Assembly (NCBI RefSeq): GCF_003813775.1
Contig: NZ_RPDH01000002.1
Location: 744,001-808,000, forward strand
Direction of reading: 5' to 3'
From: Chitinophaga lutea
GTDB taxonomy: Bacteria > Bacteroidota > Bacteroidia > Chitinophagales > Chitinophagaceae
DNA length: 64,000 nucleotides
The notes under the pieces are model-generated. The model did no database searches. It saw nothing but the letters and a program-made list of their open reading frames with translations, and was not told where the DNA came from. The stretch's first letter is position 1, and each line of letters starts with the position of its first letter. Positions 27,953 to 37,333 of this stretch are shown piece after piece. The position numbers and the translations under genes are program-made.

Positions 27953-28957
27953 ATGACAAACATTAAACTGAGCATACTCGACCAGTCGCACGTACGGCTG
28001 GGGAGTACCACACGGGAAGCCCTGCTGGAAACACAAGCCCTTGCACAACTCGCCGATCAACTGGGATATTACCGCTTCTGGGTATCCGAACATCATAACA
28101 TTACGAGCATTGCCGGCTCCACGCCGGAAGTACTGCTGGCTAACCTCGGCGCACACACGCAGCGCATCAGGCTGGGCGCGGCGGGCATCATGCTGCCCAA
28201 TCACAGCGCGCTGAAAGTGGCGGAGAATTTCCGCATGCTGGAAGCCCTCCAGCCCGGCCGGATAGACCTCGGCGTGGGGCGCGCACCCGGCGGCGACCGG
28301 TTGACGGCACGATTGCTGAACCCGCAGAATACCTTCAGCGAAAAAGACTTTATCCAGCAGATCGTGGACCTGCAGCATTTTATGGCCGACGATGCGCCCG
28401 AAGGCAGCATCTACGAAAAAGTGAAAGCCATGCCGCAGGCGGAAACCATCCCGCCCATCTGGCTGCTCACGTCGAGCGGCGGCAGCGCCAACATCGCCGC
28501 GCATTTCGGAACGGCGCTGTCTTTCGCCCACTTCATCAACCCGAAGGGCGGCCCGGAAACCGTAGCGCAATACCGCGCGGATTTCAAACCCTCCGCGCAA
28601 CTGAAAAAGCCCATGGCCAACTTCGGCATTTTCGCCTTTTGCCATGAAGATGAAAATGAAGTGTTCAGGTGGCAGGCGGAATTCGATTACCGGTTGCTCC
28701 ACATCGAAAGAGGCCGCGACATGCCCCTGCCTTCTTACGAAGAAATCGCGGAAATGGAATACATGCCCGACGAACAGCTTCGCATCAACTTCAACCGCGG
28801 CCGGATGATCTGCGGCACGCCGGAACAGATGCGGCAACAAATCGAAAGGCTGACGGCGGCGTATGATGTGGACGAAATCGTGCTGTGCACCATCGCCGAA
28901 AACGCGGAGCACCGCTTCAATTCTTTCCGGTTGCTGGCCCGGGAATTCGGACTTTAA
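27953..28957 (+). CDS. LLM class flavin-dependent oxidoreductase (luciferase-like)
   Basis: The 334-residue product is a TIM-barrel luciferase-like monooxygenase of the YhbW/MsnO8 type. Family landmarks are LSILDQSHVRLGSTTREALLET at the start, YRFWVSEHHN near 42, the FMN-phosphate region RIRLGAAGIMLPNHSAL, and GRIDLGVGRAPGGDRLTARLL. It uses FMNH2 and O2 on an unknown substrate. A TACCTTTA near-match to the -7 box lies at 27913-27920. The stop is 56 bases before the next start. Confidence 0.9.
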   Translation: MTNIKLSILDQSHVRLGSTTREALLETQALAQLADQLGYYRFWVSEHHNITSIAGSTPEVLLANLGAHTQRIRLGAAGIMLPNHSALKVAENFRMLEALQPGRIDLGVGRAPGGDRLTARLLNPQNTFSEKDFIQQIVDLQHFMADDAPEGSIYEKVKAMPQAETIPPIWLLTSSGGSANIAAHFGTALSFAHFINPKGGPETVAQYRADFKPSAQLKKPMANFGIFAFCHEDENEVFRWQAEFDYRLLHIERGRDMPLPSYEEIAEMEYMPDEQLRINFNRGRMICGTPEQMRQQIERLTAAYDVDEIVLCTIAENAEHRFNSFRLLAREFGL

Positions 28958-29013
28958 CATTTTGATAAGGTTACCTTTTACGGGCGTTGCGTATAAACAG
29001 GAAATCCACCTTT

Positions 29014-29874
29014 ATGCGCAGACCTTCTATCTATTGGGTAGCAATACCCCTTGTGACCCTTTTTGCCTGTGGGCAACAATACAACCGGGAGGCGACCACC
29101 GTGCAGGAAGTTACGCCCCTTCAATCCGAAGCCAGAAAAAGAATCAAAACCGCGGACCTGCGTTGCCGCGTCACCGACGTGTTCAAAGCCACCGCCGCCC
29201 TTGAAAAAATGGTGTATGGCGTTGAAGGCGTGGTAACGGAAAGCACGCTGGAAAACGAAGTGCTGGCGCAGCACACCCTTCCCTACTCCGCTGACTCGGT
29301 CAAACAGGTGAAACGCTACACACCCGTGGCCAGTCTTACGTTGCGCGTGCCCTCCGCACACCTCGATTCCGTGGTGACCACCCTCACGTCGATGGCGGCG
29401 TTCATCGAGCACCGGCGGTTGAAAGACCAGGACGTTTCGCTGGAGTACGAGCGCAACGCGATGAAAAATGAAGTGCTCGCACAGCAGCAGGAAACGCGGG
29501 AAACCACGCACACCAAAATGAACAAGGAACTGGAAGTGACGCAGTACCAGCACAACAAAACCAATGAGTATGTAGACCGTGCGATCAACAATCTCAGCAT
29601 CCTCGAAAACACCGCGTTCAGCACCATCACCGTGCAACTGTTCCAGCCCGAAGTGGCGGACGTGCAGGTGATCGCCAACCCGGAACACTTATCCAGGGCG
29701 GGCTTCGGCACGGCCTCCGTGAATGCGCTGCGCACCGGCGTGGAAGTGTTCAGGGGCCTCGCGCTGTTCATTCTGCAGATCTGGCCGTTGTGGATCATCG
29801 CGATCATCGGCTGGGTATTGTACCGGAAGTACAGCAGGAAGTGGGCGACGAAAAAAACGACGCAGGCTTTGTAG
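29014..29874 (+). CDS. DUF4349 domain lipoprotein
   Basis: The 286-residue product has an apparent lipoprotein signal (MRRPSIYWVAIPLVTLFAC). The DUF4349 core starts IKTADLRCRVTDVFKATAALEKM, continues with GVVTESTLENEV and the long coiled-coil segment LKDQDVSLEYERNAMKNEVLAQQQE, and ends in a C-terminal membrane helix (ALFILQIWPLWIIAIIGWVLY) and a basic tail. Proteins of this family are membrane-attached and of unknown function. The frame has a TTG nine codons upstream, but the ATG at 29014 gives the better signal peptide. The last 76 bases of the coding region are repeated just after the stop codon. Confidence 0.82.
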   Translation: MRRPSIYWVAIPLVTLFACGQQYNREATTVQEVTPLQSEARKRIKTADLRCRVTDVFKATAALEKMVYGVEGVVTESTLENEVLAQHTLPYSADSVKQVKRYTPVASLTLRVPSAHLDSVVTTLTSMAAFIEHRRLKDQDVSLEYERNAMKNEVLAQQQETRETTHTKMNKELEVTQYQHNKTNEYVDRAINNLSILENTAFSTITVQLFQPEVADVQVIANPEHLSRAGFGTASVNALRTGVEVFRGLALFILQIWPLWIIAIIGWVLYRKYSRKWATKKTTQAL

Positions 29875-29958
29875 GCGACAAAGTGGATCATCTCGATCAT
29901 CGGCTGGGTGTTATACAGAAAGTACAACAGAAAGTGGGCGCCGAAGAAAACGACGCAG
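29790..29958 (+). repeat. Tandem in-frame duplication of the DUF4349 gene tail
   Basis: Bases 29790-29865 and 29883-29958 are copies of one another with 67 of 76 positions identical, offset by exactly 93 bases (31 codons). Copy 1 encodes WIIAIIGWVLYRKYSRKW before the TAG at 29872-29874. Copy 2 lies in the same frame after that stop, encodes WIISIIGWVLYRKYNRKW and ends at its own TGA. Four of the nine differences keep the amino acid, and the hydrophobic helix is preserved. Confidence 0.85.
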
Positions 29959-30021
29959 ACAAAAATGCAGGTATATTGATGCGCCCCGGAAGTCCGGAAG
30001 GATCAATCATGCAATTCAACG

Positions 30022-30058
30022 GCTTGAGCCCGGTAAAGTACCGGGCTCAAGCTTTTTT
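30022..30058 (+). terminator. Intrinsic terminator after the DUF4349 gene
   Basis: GCTTGAGCCCGGTA (30022-30035) pairs perfectly with TACCGGGCTCAAGC (30039-30052) around an AAG loop, followed by six T. It lies downstream of the duplicated tail, so the duplicate is within the transcript. Confidence 0.9.
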
Positions 30059-30160
30059 ATCTGGTCACAGCCGTTAGTGAAAACGGCACATGGCAGTGCA
30101 TGAACTTCAGTAATGCGGGATTGTATTGAATGATCGATTTCCGTTCATGCTTTCATGCGA

Positions 30161-32434
30161 TTATCCCTTCACCAGCCGCAGCTTTTCCCCGGCTTTTGTT
30201 TTGAGCGTAAACACATGTCCGCTCACCGTTTCCGCCTTTTTTCCATTCCTTATAACTTTGACGGGGTTTCCGTTCCAGGGGTTTTCCATTTCAAGGTTGC
30301 GGCCTTTTTCACTGACGATATCGACCTGCCGCACTGTTCCGCCGGATAATACACTGCTCACCACAAACGCGCCGTATGCCCGCAACTGGTGAAAAGATGC
30401 GTTGCGTTTGCGGTTCCAGTTCGGGAATACCCGCACGCGGCCTTCGTAGCTTTGCAGCAGCATTTCGTTGACCGTTAAAGGAACGGCGGCCAGTGTTTCG
30501 GTGCCTCCGCCTGATTGGGTAATCCAGCCGTTGGGTAATGACGACGCCCTGATGCGGTCTTTGAGCTGCTGCAGGATGTCGTCCGCATCATACCCAACCC
30601 GCACCGCGCCGGGGAAACAGGTCTCGATGCCGTTGCCGAGCGTATTGCCCCACTCCCCCGGCTGCTGCATCCTGTCTTTCCAGTGGCGCACATCGCTCAG
30701 TAAAATCGCATTAAACGCCGGATCCGTTACAGGGCCGCATACTTCACCCGGCAATATGAGCCCGTGAATGGAAACACGCGCCAGGCCCATGGCGCGGCTG
30801 TGCCATTCGGCAGGACTCCTTTCCACGCTTTTCAGCCGCACCCGGCCGTCTATCTCCTGCGTAGGGAATGGCGCGAGGTGGGTGACGATATGCCGCCACT
30901 TCTCGCGGCGCGCCGCATCCGTTTGTAAAACGGCGCTCACTTCCAGCATGCCTTTGAACAGCATTTTAACGAGGCCCAGGGACAGCGTGGAATTGTAATC
31001 CCCGAGCATATGCCGCCACTGGCCTTTATTGCGCAGGTTGGGCATCACTTCGCCGTAGTGATCGTTCTCGATCACGTACCGCCCGTTTTCCAGCTTCAGG
31101 TAGTCTTCCCAGAAATCGGCGCAGGCCAGCAGGAAAGGATAAACGCGGCGGGCGTACGTTTCATCGTAGGTGCTATAGAAACGCATCAGCATGTTGGCCG
31201 CCCCAAACACCGCGTTGATTTTCTGCCCGAGGAATTTGTACCCGCTGTCGATCGTGTTTTCGCGGGTGGCGTAGCGTTTTTCCATTTCGTCGGGCGTAAG
31301 CGGCCAGCGGGTGGTGCAGAGGCCTTTCGGGCCGATGCCTACGGGGTAATAGATACCGCGCATATTGAGCAGCGTGCGGGCGTGTACCCTTCCCCGGTCC
31401 ATATAATCCAGCAGCGGCTGGTCGTAGTTATCGGTGAGGTCGGTGTAGTTGGAGGAAAAGGCCGCCCAATAAGGCGCCTGGTAATTGTAGTTGAGGTGAT
31501 AGTCGCCGCCCCAGGCCGTAGAGTCTTTCGTGATGAAAGGCCCCCAGATGCCCGGCGCGAACTTGCCCGGGCGGGACGACGAGGCGAAAAGGTATTGTGA
31601 GGTGAAATAGTATTTCTCCAGCATGGGGTCGCTGATGCTGATGGAAGAGCGGTCCCAGAAATCCTTCCACCATTTCGCATGTGCCGCATATATCGCCTGT
31701 AAGCCGCTTTCGTTCATCCCCGCGGCCTCATTAACAGCCGCTTCCTTCCAGTCGGGCCGGTCGTGATTGGTATAGAGTGTAACCGTGACCGTTACAGGCT
31801 TACCCGGCTCCAGCCGGATGGCGCCCTGCGGGGCATTCATGGCCAGCGCCACATGGCTCGGCCACTCCAGCAGCGGTGTGTTTTCAAAAGAGCGCGTCAC
31901 CCAGCTGACGTTGCCGCTCGTGCCCTGCTTCACCACACCGGTATTGCCGTCCGGCGCCCAGAGCCGCAGCTGTGCGGTGCAGCTTTTGGTGGAGGTAAGC
32001 CGCAGCACCACCGTGTTGTGCATCGCCGCTACCCAGGCCTCGGTGGCCACGCTGATGCCCGGTTTGGAAAAGGAGCCCCGGATCACGGCTTCCGTGGGCG
32101 ACTGCGTTACTTTGTAATCCGCGCCGTCCAGTTCGCCGATCGTCACATCCAGCCCGCCCGGCAATGCAATGCCGCCGCCGGGATACACAGGATATGCCCG
32201 CCAGAAATCGTTTTTGCCGAAATAGAGTTTAAACTGTCCGGGTGAGCCGCCGAAGGTCAGCCCGATATCGCCGTTACCGGCCAGCGCGGCATCCGGCACT
32301 TTGGCGGTGGGCGTTTGAGCGGGCGGCGCCGTGAGCACAAACGGTTCCGGCGGCGCGGGTGAAGGATGGGCCACCTGTTGCGCGGTGGCTGCGTGAACAC
32401 ATAACAAGGCCATTAACCATAACGGTAGTTTCAT
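30161..32434 (-). CDS. Secreted (alpha/alpha)6-barrel glycoside hydrolase, GH95-like
   Basis: The 757-residue product has signal peptide MKLPLWLMALLCVHAATAQ (ATG at 32434; the frame extends 13 codons upstream without use). The N-terminal beta domain has LAGNGDIGLTFGGSPGQFKLYFGKNDFW, as in GH95 and DUF5703 proteins. The helical catalytic region includes FAPGIWGPFITKDSTAWGGDYHLNYNYQAPYW, comparable to the G-x-W...W-x-x-x-Y-x-x-N-x-N stretch of GH95 fucosidases, then VIENDHYGEVM and GEWGNTLGNGIETCFPG. The exact family and sugar (L-fucose or L-galactose in GH95) are not certain. It lies downstream of the second SusC/SusD pair on the same strand, past a terminator. Confidence 0.6.
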   Translation of the reverse strand: MKLPLWLMALLCVHAATAQQVAHPSPAPPEPFVLTAPPAQTPTAKVPDAALAGNGDIGLTFGGSPGQFKLYFGKNDFWRAYPVYPGGGIALPGGLDVTIGELDGADYKVTQSPTEAVIRGSFSKPGISVATEAWVAAMHNTVVLRLTSTKSCTAQLRLWAPDGNTGVVKQGTSGNVSWVTRSFENTPLLEWPSHVALAMNAPQGAIRLEPGKPVTVTVTLYTNHDRPDWKEAAVNEAAGMNESGLQAIYAAHAKWWKDFWDRSSISISDPMLEKYYFTSQYLFASSSRPGKFAPGIWGPFITKDSTAWGGDYHLNYNYQAPYWAAFSSNYTDLTDNYDQPLLDYMDRGRVHARTLLNMRGIYYPVGIGPKGLCTTRWPLTPDEMEKRYATRENTIDSGYKFLGQKINAVFGAANMLMRFYSTYDETYARRVYPFLLACADFWEDYLKLENGRYVIENDHYGEVMPNLRNKGQWRHMLGDYNSTLSLGLVKMLFKGMLEVSAVLQTDAARREKWRHIVTHLAPFPTQEIDGRVRLKSVERSPAEWHSRAMGLARVSIHGLILPGEVCGPVTDPAFNAILLSDVRHWKDRMQQPGEWGNTLGNGIETCFPGAVRVGYDADDILQQLKDRIRASSLPNGWITQSGGGTETLAAVPLTVNEMLLQSYEGRVRVFPNWNRKRNASFHQLRAYGAFVVSSVLSGGTVRQVDIVSEKGRNLEMENPWNGNPVKVIRNGKKAETVSGHVFTLKTKAGEKLRLVKG

Positions 32435-32510
32435 AATCGGTGGAATTTCGTGACAAGAAATATACAAAAACACGCCAGCAATCCGCCCTGATTTTTGTTG
32501 AACGGAAAAA

Positions 32511-32543
32511 TGAAAAAGGGGAACCGTGGATGGTTCCCCTTTT
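32511..32543 (-). terminator. Intrinsic terminator after the second susCD pair
   Basis: AAAAGGGGAACC (32514-32525) and GGTTCCCCTTTT (32532-32543) form a perfect 12-base stem with a 6-base loop. On the minus strand it is followed by TTTCATTTTTC. It ends transcription from susD and separates the glycosidase gene, although leaky readthrough is possible. Confidence 0.75.
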
Positions 32544-32639
32544 GGGTGTTATGCTTTTATTCGAAATATCCGGATTGACGGATGCGTTGCCGGTTGTCCG
32601 GCAGCATTCAAACAGCCGGTGCTTTTTACAGCCTGCCGG

Positions 32640-34100
32640 TTATTTGTAATTCGGGTTCTGCTCCAGCACGCCACGGCTCCTGTCTACCTCCGCCTGCGGC
32701 AGCGGGAAATAGTAATGCTTCGGCTTCTGGAAGGTGCGCGCAGGTACCAGTACACCGGCCGGGCCCGTTTTCGGTTTGCTGTACATCGCCGCGATGTTCA
32801 CGATGCCGGCTTTGTCCCAGCGCATCAAATCCTGGTGGCGTTCGTTTTCGCCGCTCAGCTCCACCCTTCTTTCATGAATCACCGCCGCCATGCCGCCACC
32901 AACAACCGGCGGTAACAACACGGATGCCCTGCGCCTCACCGCGTTGATTTCCGCATCGCCGGCGCCTGCGCCGTTTTTCCTGATCTTGGCTTCCGCCAGC
33001 AGCAGGTATATGTCGGCCGTGCGCAGCAGCGGCGTTTTTAAGGAATAATCCAGGCCGCCGTTGCTTTTCCAGTTGGTGAATTTCCTGAAATGGTACCCGG
33101 TGTTGGACATGGAGGCATTATATCTTTTTACGTCGTTGCCCACGTTGATCATGTCGCCGTCCTGCATCACGGATACCGCTTTCCGCGGATCGTTCGGCTC
33201 AAACTCATTCACCAGTTCCTTCAAAGGCTGGTGGAAATTCCAGCCGCCCCATTCACGCGGCGTATGGTAGGTGGTGAAGTCGGAATACCCCCAGCCGTCC
33301 ATCGTCTGGATATTGAACAGCATCTCCGGGTTGTTGCTGGTGGCGGTGGTGAAGTTGTCCGCGTAGTTCGCCGCCAGCCGGTAATCGTTGTTGCCCACTA
33401 CTTTCGAACCGAATTCAATCGCTTTGTCGAGTTTGTCCCAATAGAGATACAACTTGGTCAGCAGGCCCCATGCGGAGCCTTTATGCACCCTCCCGGCCTG
33501 GGATTCATCGTATTTGGCGGGCAGCAGTTCGGCGGCCTTCAGCAGGTCCGCCTCGATCTGCGTGCGGAGCGCTTCCACGGTGGCTTTGGGATGGTTGTAC
33601 GCCCCTTTCTTCACATCTTCTTCCGTCACCATCGGTACTTCGCCATAAATGAGCGTCAGGCGCCAGTAGGCGAATGCGCGGAGGAAGTGCGCTTCACCGA
33701 GGCTGCGGTCGCGGATGGCGGCATCCATGCCCGGCACGTTGGGAATGTACGTCAGCGCGTTGTTGGCACGGTTGATCATTTCATATTTCCACTTCCAGGA
33801 AAAGTTCACCTGCGGGTTGCCGGCGTCGTACGTGAATGTTTCGATGGCCGCATCCTCGGCGTGGTCGCCGGCGCGGAACTCGTCGTCGGAACAGATGTCG
33901 AAAGTGAATTCGGCATGCCCGGTGAAATCCTCTTCGAGCAGGATATTGTAGATACCGCTGATACCGTCTATCACATCGGCCTGGTTACGCCAGTAGTTGC
34001 CCGTGGTATAACTGCCTTTCGGTTTTACGTCGAGCACGCTGTTACAGGCGGTGAAACCCAGCAGCAGGGTGGCGGCGAACCATATATTGATCTTTTTCAT
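32640..34100 (-). CDS. SusD/RagB family nutrient-binding lipoprotein (pair 2)
   Basis: The 486-residue lipoprotein has the lipid-attachment Cys at 19 (LLGFTAC) and then NSVLDVKPKGSYTTGNYWRN, a typical RagB/SusD start. The TPR-like core has LGEAHFLRAFAYWRLTLIYGEVPMV. The C-terminal part has LLRTADIYLLLAEAKIRKNGAGAG, INAVRRRA and a final KHYYFPLPQAEVDRSRGVLEQNPNY. It starts 18 bases after susC pair 2 stops and binds the glycan for that transporter. Confidence 0.95.
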   Translation of the reverse strand: MKKINIWFAATLLLGFTACNSVLDVKPKGSYTTGNYWRNQADVIDGISGIYNILLEEDFTGHAEFTFDICSDDEFRAGDHAEDAAIETFTYDAGNPQVNFSWKWKYEMINRANNALTYIPNVPGMDAAIRDRSLGEAHFLRAFAYWRLTLIYGEVPMVTEEDVKKGAYNHPKATVEALRTQIEADLLKAAELLPAKYDESQAGRVHKGSAWGLLTKLYLYWDKLDKAIEFGSKVVGNNDYRLAANYADNFTTATSNNPEMLFNIQTMDGWGYSDFTTYHTPREWGGWNFHQPLKELVNEFEPNDPRKAVSVMQDGDMINVGNDVKRYNASMSNTGYHFRKFTNWKSNGGLDYSLKTPLLRTADIYLLLAEAKIRKNGAGAGDAEINAVRRRASVLLPPVVGGGMAAVIHERRVELSGENERHQDLMRWDKAGIVNIAAMYSKPKTGPAGVLVPARTFQKPKHYYFPLPQAEVDRSRGVLEQNPNYK

Positions 34101-34118
34101 GTCGTTACTTTTTTAGAA

Positions 34119-37100
34119 TCAGAAATTAAGCGAAGCGCCGAATGTAAAGGTGCGCGCAGCCGGGTAAGTGGCCACATCCACACCGCGCTGCCGGTTGCCG
34201 TCGGTATATCCCAGCTCGGGGTTCAGGCCGGAGTAATCGGTGAGGATGAACAGGTTCTGGCAGGCTACGTACACGCGGATGCCGGTAATGCCCGAATTCC
34301 CCCAGAGCGATGGCGGGATGGTATATCCCAGCGCCACATTGCGGAGCGAGAGATAATTCCCGTTCTCCACGAAGCGGTCGGACGTACGGTAATTGCCGTT
34401 GTTGTTCAGCGTGGTCATGCGCGGCATGGTGTTGCTCGTACCCGGGCCGTGCCAGCGGTTGAGCGCTTCTGCATAATAATTGAAAGGGAAAGTGGGATCG
34501 AGGCCCTGCATTTTGTCTGCATTGTACAGCTTCACGCCTGCAACGCCGGAAAATGAGGCGCTGAAATCGAAACCTTTGTACTCCGCACCCAGCTGCAATC
34601 CATACACCACATCGGGGTTAGGGCTGCCCAGGTACACACGGTCGCCTTCGTCTATTTTGCCGTCGTTGTTCTGATCCACGAACCGCACGTCGCCCGGCGC
34701 GATGTTGGTTTTGCGGGAATCATTGGCCAGCGCCGGGTCGCGGTTGATCTCGTCCTGCGTCTGGTAAATGCCGTTGGTCCTCCAGCCGAAGAACGAGGCG
34801 ATCGGCTGCCCTTCGTAGGTACGCGAAATCTCCTGCTGCTGACGGCCGTAAGAGGCGGAGCCGATGTAGGTGCCCGGTTCGTACAGCCTGGTGACAGTGT
34901 TTTTGATGAAAGAGGCGTTGGCGCTGATATTGTAGGTAAAGGCGCCCGCATTGCCGCGGTAACCGGCTTCCACTTCCCAGCCCGTATTCTTCAGTTCGCC
35001 GATGTTACGGTCGGGAATGCCCGCGCGGCCGTGCACGTCCATTTCGGGGGCAGGTACGAGCATGTCGGTGGTATTTTTAACGAACCAGGTAACGGTGGTG
35101 GTGAGGCGATTCTCGAGGAAACCTGCTTCGAGGCTTACGTTGGTCATCTTCGCCTTTTCCCAGGTAATGTCCGGGTTGGCGAGGCGGGAATTCCAGATGC
35201 CCGTAACGGCTGTGCCGCCGAAGCTGTAACGCCGGTCTTTGTTGATGGGCGCCAGGTACTGGAAGTCGGCCACATTCGAGTTCCCCAGCACGCCCCAGCC
35301 GCCGGTGAGCTTCAGATTACTGATGAAGGCCAGGTTATCCTTCATGAACTTTTCTTCCGATATGCGCCAGCCGGCGGAGAAAGCGGGGAAATAACCCCAG
35401 CGGTTGTCTGGCGAAAACCTGGATGAACCGTCCGCCCGGAACGTCAGCGTCAGCAGGTATTTTCCTTTATACCCGTAAAAGGCGCGCACGAAGCCGGAGG
35501 CCAGCGCCCGGTCGGGGTCGAAGTTACCGTTGATGTTGGCGAGGATGTCGCCGTTGTCGAGCACGCGCTGGTCGGGGCTCTCATCATTATACCCCCTGCG
35601 TTCCGCGCGGTAATAATCGCCTTTGAAGGTCTGTACGGAATAACCGCCGGTCACATCGATATCATGCGCCGCGGCAAACGTGCGTTTGAAGTTCAGGAAG
35701 ATCTCTCCCAGCAGCGAACTGTTCGATCTGCTTTCGCGGGATAACTCCGCCCGGTCGCGCACACGCGTCTGGTCGAGCACCTGGGGGTTGAAATAATAAT
35801 TATCGGTGAGCCCGCCGTCGAAAGCGCCATTGGCGCGCAGCTTCAGGCCATTGATGATTTCCAGTTCACCATAGATGTTGGCCAGCATACGGTAGTATTT
35901 ATTCCGGCTGTCGGACGTTTCCAGCGTGAACACGGGATTGTTGATGTCTCCCAGTTCGCTGCTGGCTTTGCCGGTGCCGTAAGAGCCGTCTTCATTCCGC
36001 ACCGGGATGGCCGGGTTGAAACGCAGCGTACTGAACAGCAGGCCCGTCTGGGAAGAATATGTATCGAAGCCCTGGTTCTGGCGGAGCGATAACTGGAGGT
36101 TCTCTCCTATCTTCACCCGTTTACCCAGTTTGTGCTCCGAGTTGATGCGGGCCGTGTACCGTTTGAAGTAACTGTTCTCGATGATCCCTTTTTCATCATA
36201 GTAACCAAGACTGAACAGGTAATTGGATGCTGCATTGCCACCACGGATCTGCGCGTCCGCATTCGTCACGTGCCCTGTGCCCAGCACGGCTTTCTGCCAG
36301 TCGGTGCGCTGCACGCTGTAATACGGGTCATTCCATACCGGGTTGGGCGCGATGCCGTCGTTGGCATACCGCTCTTTTTTCAGCATCACCAGGTCGGGCG
36401 CCGTCAGCAGGTCTACATATCTGAGCGCATCGCTCACGCCGCGGTACACGTTCACGCTGGCGCGCAGCTTCTCCCCGAAGTTGCCCTTGCGGGTGGTGAT
36501 GAGCACCACGCCGTTGGCCGCGCGCGTACCGTAGATGGCCGAAGCCGATGCGTCTTTGAGGATTTCCATGGAGGCGATGTCGTTCGGGTTCACATCGCTG
36601 AGGCCGCCCGCGGGTACACCGTCGATCACGATGAGCGGCTCCGCGTCGTTGATGGTGCCCGTACCGCGTATGCGGATGCTGGGCGTGGTGCCGGGCGATG
36701 CGTCCGACCGGACGATGTTCACGCCCGTTACGCGGCCCTGGATGGCCTGTGCCGGGTCGCTCACCGGCAGGTTGCGGATATCGGCTCCTTTTACCTGCGA
36801 TACGGTGCCCGTCAGATCGCGGCGCGTTTGCGTGCCGTAACCAACCACTACCACTTCGCCCAGGCCTTTGGAGGCCGCCTGCAGCCGTACGTTAATGGTG
36901 GTTTGTGCGCCGACGGCCACCGTCTGCGCGTCGTACCCTACAAAGGAAAAGCGCAGCGAAGCGGCGCCGGCGGGTAAGGTGATGGAGAAATTGCCGTTTG
37001 CGTCCGTGGCGGCGCCGGCCTGCGTGCCCGGCACGGTTACGTTCACCCCGGGAAGTGCGGCGCCGTCTGCGGCGTCCGTTACCTTGCCTTTAACGGCCTG

Positions 37101-37178
37101 CTGCGCCGTGGCAGTGATGGCAGACAGGCAAAGGAAGAGGAACAGGAAGGCCCGCCTCCATTGAAAGCATCTTTTCAT
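34119..37178 (-). CDS. SusC/RagA family TonB-linked outer membrane protein (pair 2)
   Basis: The 1019-residue protein has a signal peptide (RAFLFLFLCLSAITATAQQ), a carboxypeptidase-regulatory-like domain (VKGKVTDAADGAALPGVNVTVPG), the plug with GLGEVVVVGYGTQTRRDLTGTVS and MEILKDASASAIYGTRAANGVVLITTRKG, and a barrel ending in ARTFTFGASLNF. No STN domain is present. A perfect promoter (TTG, 19 bases, TATATTTG) lies about 150 bases upstream, and a perfect CTAAATC/GATTTAG palindrome lies in the leader, so regulation by a LacI-type protein is likely. Together with SusD it probably imports oligosaccharides processed by the downstream glycosidase. Confidence 0.95.
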   Translation of the reverse strand: MKRCFQWRRAFLFLFLCLSAITATAQQAVKGKVTDAADGAALPGVNVTVPGTQAGAATDANGNFSITLPAGAASLRFSFVGYDAQTVAVGAQTTINVRLQAASKGLGEVVVVGYGTQTRRDLTGTVSQVKGADIRNLPVSDPAQAIQGRVTGVNIVRSDASPGTTPSIRIRGTGTINDAEPLIVIDGVPAGGLSDVNPNDIASMEILKDASASAIYGTRAANGVVLITTRKGNFGEKLRASVNVYRGVSDALRYVDLLTAPDLVMLKKERYANDGIAPNPVWNDPYYSVQRTDWQKAVLGTGHVTNADAQIRGGNAASNYLFSLGYYDEKGIIENSYFKRYTARINSEHKLGKRVKIGENLQLSLRQNQGFDTYSSQTGLLFSTLRFNPAIPVRNEDGSYGTGKASSELGDINNPVFTLETSDSRNKYYRMLANIYGELEIINGLKLRANGAFDGGLTDNYYFNPQVLDQTRVRDRAELSRESRSNSSLLGEIFLNFKRTFAAAHDIDVTGGYSVQTFKGDYYRAERRGYNDESPDQRVLDNGDILANINGNFDPDRALASGFVRAFYGYKGKYLLTLTFRADGSSRFSPDNRWGYFPAFSAGWRISEEKFMKDNLAFISNLKLTGGWGVLGNSNVADFQYLAPINKDRRYSFGGTAVTGIWNSRLANPDITWEKAKMTNVSLEAGFLENRLTTTVTWFVKNTTDMLVPAPEMDVHGRAGIPDRNIGELKNTGWEVEAGYRGNAGAFTYNISANASFIKNTVTRLYEPGTYIGSASYGRQQQEISRTYEGQPIASFFGWRTNGIYQTQDEINRDPALANDSRKTNIAPGDVRFVDQNNDGKIDEGDRVYLGSPNPDVVYGLQLGAEYKGFDFSASFSGVAGVKLYNADKMQGLDPTFPFNYYAEALNRWHGPGTSNTMPRMTTLNNNGNYRTSDRFVENGNYLSLRNVALGYTIPPSLWGNSGITGIRVYVACQNLFILTDYSGLNPELGYTDGNRQRGVDVATYPAARTFTFGASLNF

Positions 37179-37213
37179 AATGTGCGAATTAAGTTGATCA
37201 ATAAGATGTAATA

Positions 37214-37227
37214 CTAAATCGATTTAG
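37214..37227. promoter_or_regulatory. Perfect 14-base LacI-type operator in the susC-2 leader
   Basis: CTAAATC and GATTTAG form a perfect palindrome with a central CG, a LacI-family operator type, sharing the core AATCGATT with sites at 4642 and 48995. It lies 35 bases upstream of susC and about 100 bases downstream of the predicted transcription start, so a bound repressor would act as a roadblock. Confidence 0.6.
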
Positions 37228-37325
37228 CGTTAGGTCCGATGATGAGCGGTTTTTCGTTTACTTTTTTTGTCGTGTTGAGTTGTCAGGATTTTTTTGGTGA
37301 GAAGATTCTGATTGACTGTCGGTAT

Positions 37326-37333
37326 CAAATATA
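37326..37333 (-). promoter_or_regulatory. Promoter of susC pair 2 (TTG, 19 bases, TATATTTG)
   Basis: On the minus strand TATATTTG (37333 to 37326) is a perfect -7 box. A TTG lies exactly 19 bases upstream of it (in GATTGC), the expected -33 distance. The predicted start leaves a leader of about 144 bases containing the palindrome at 37214-37227. Confidence 0.65.
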
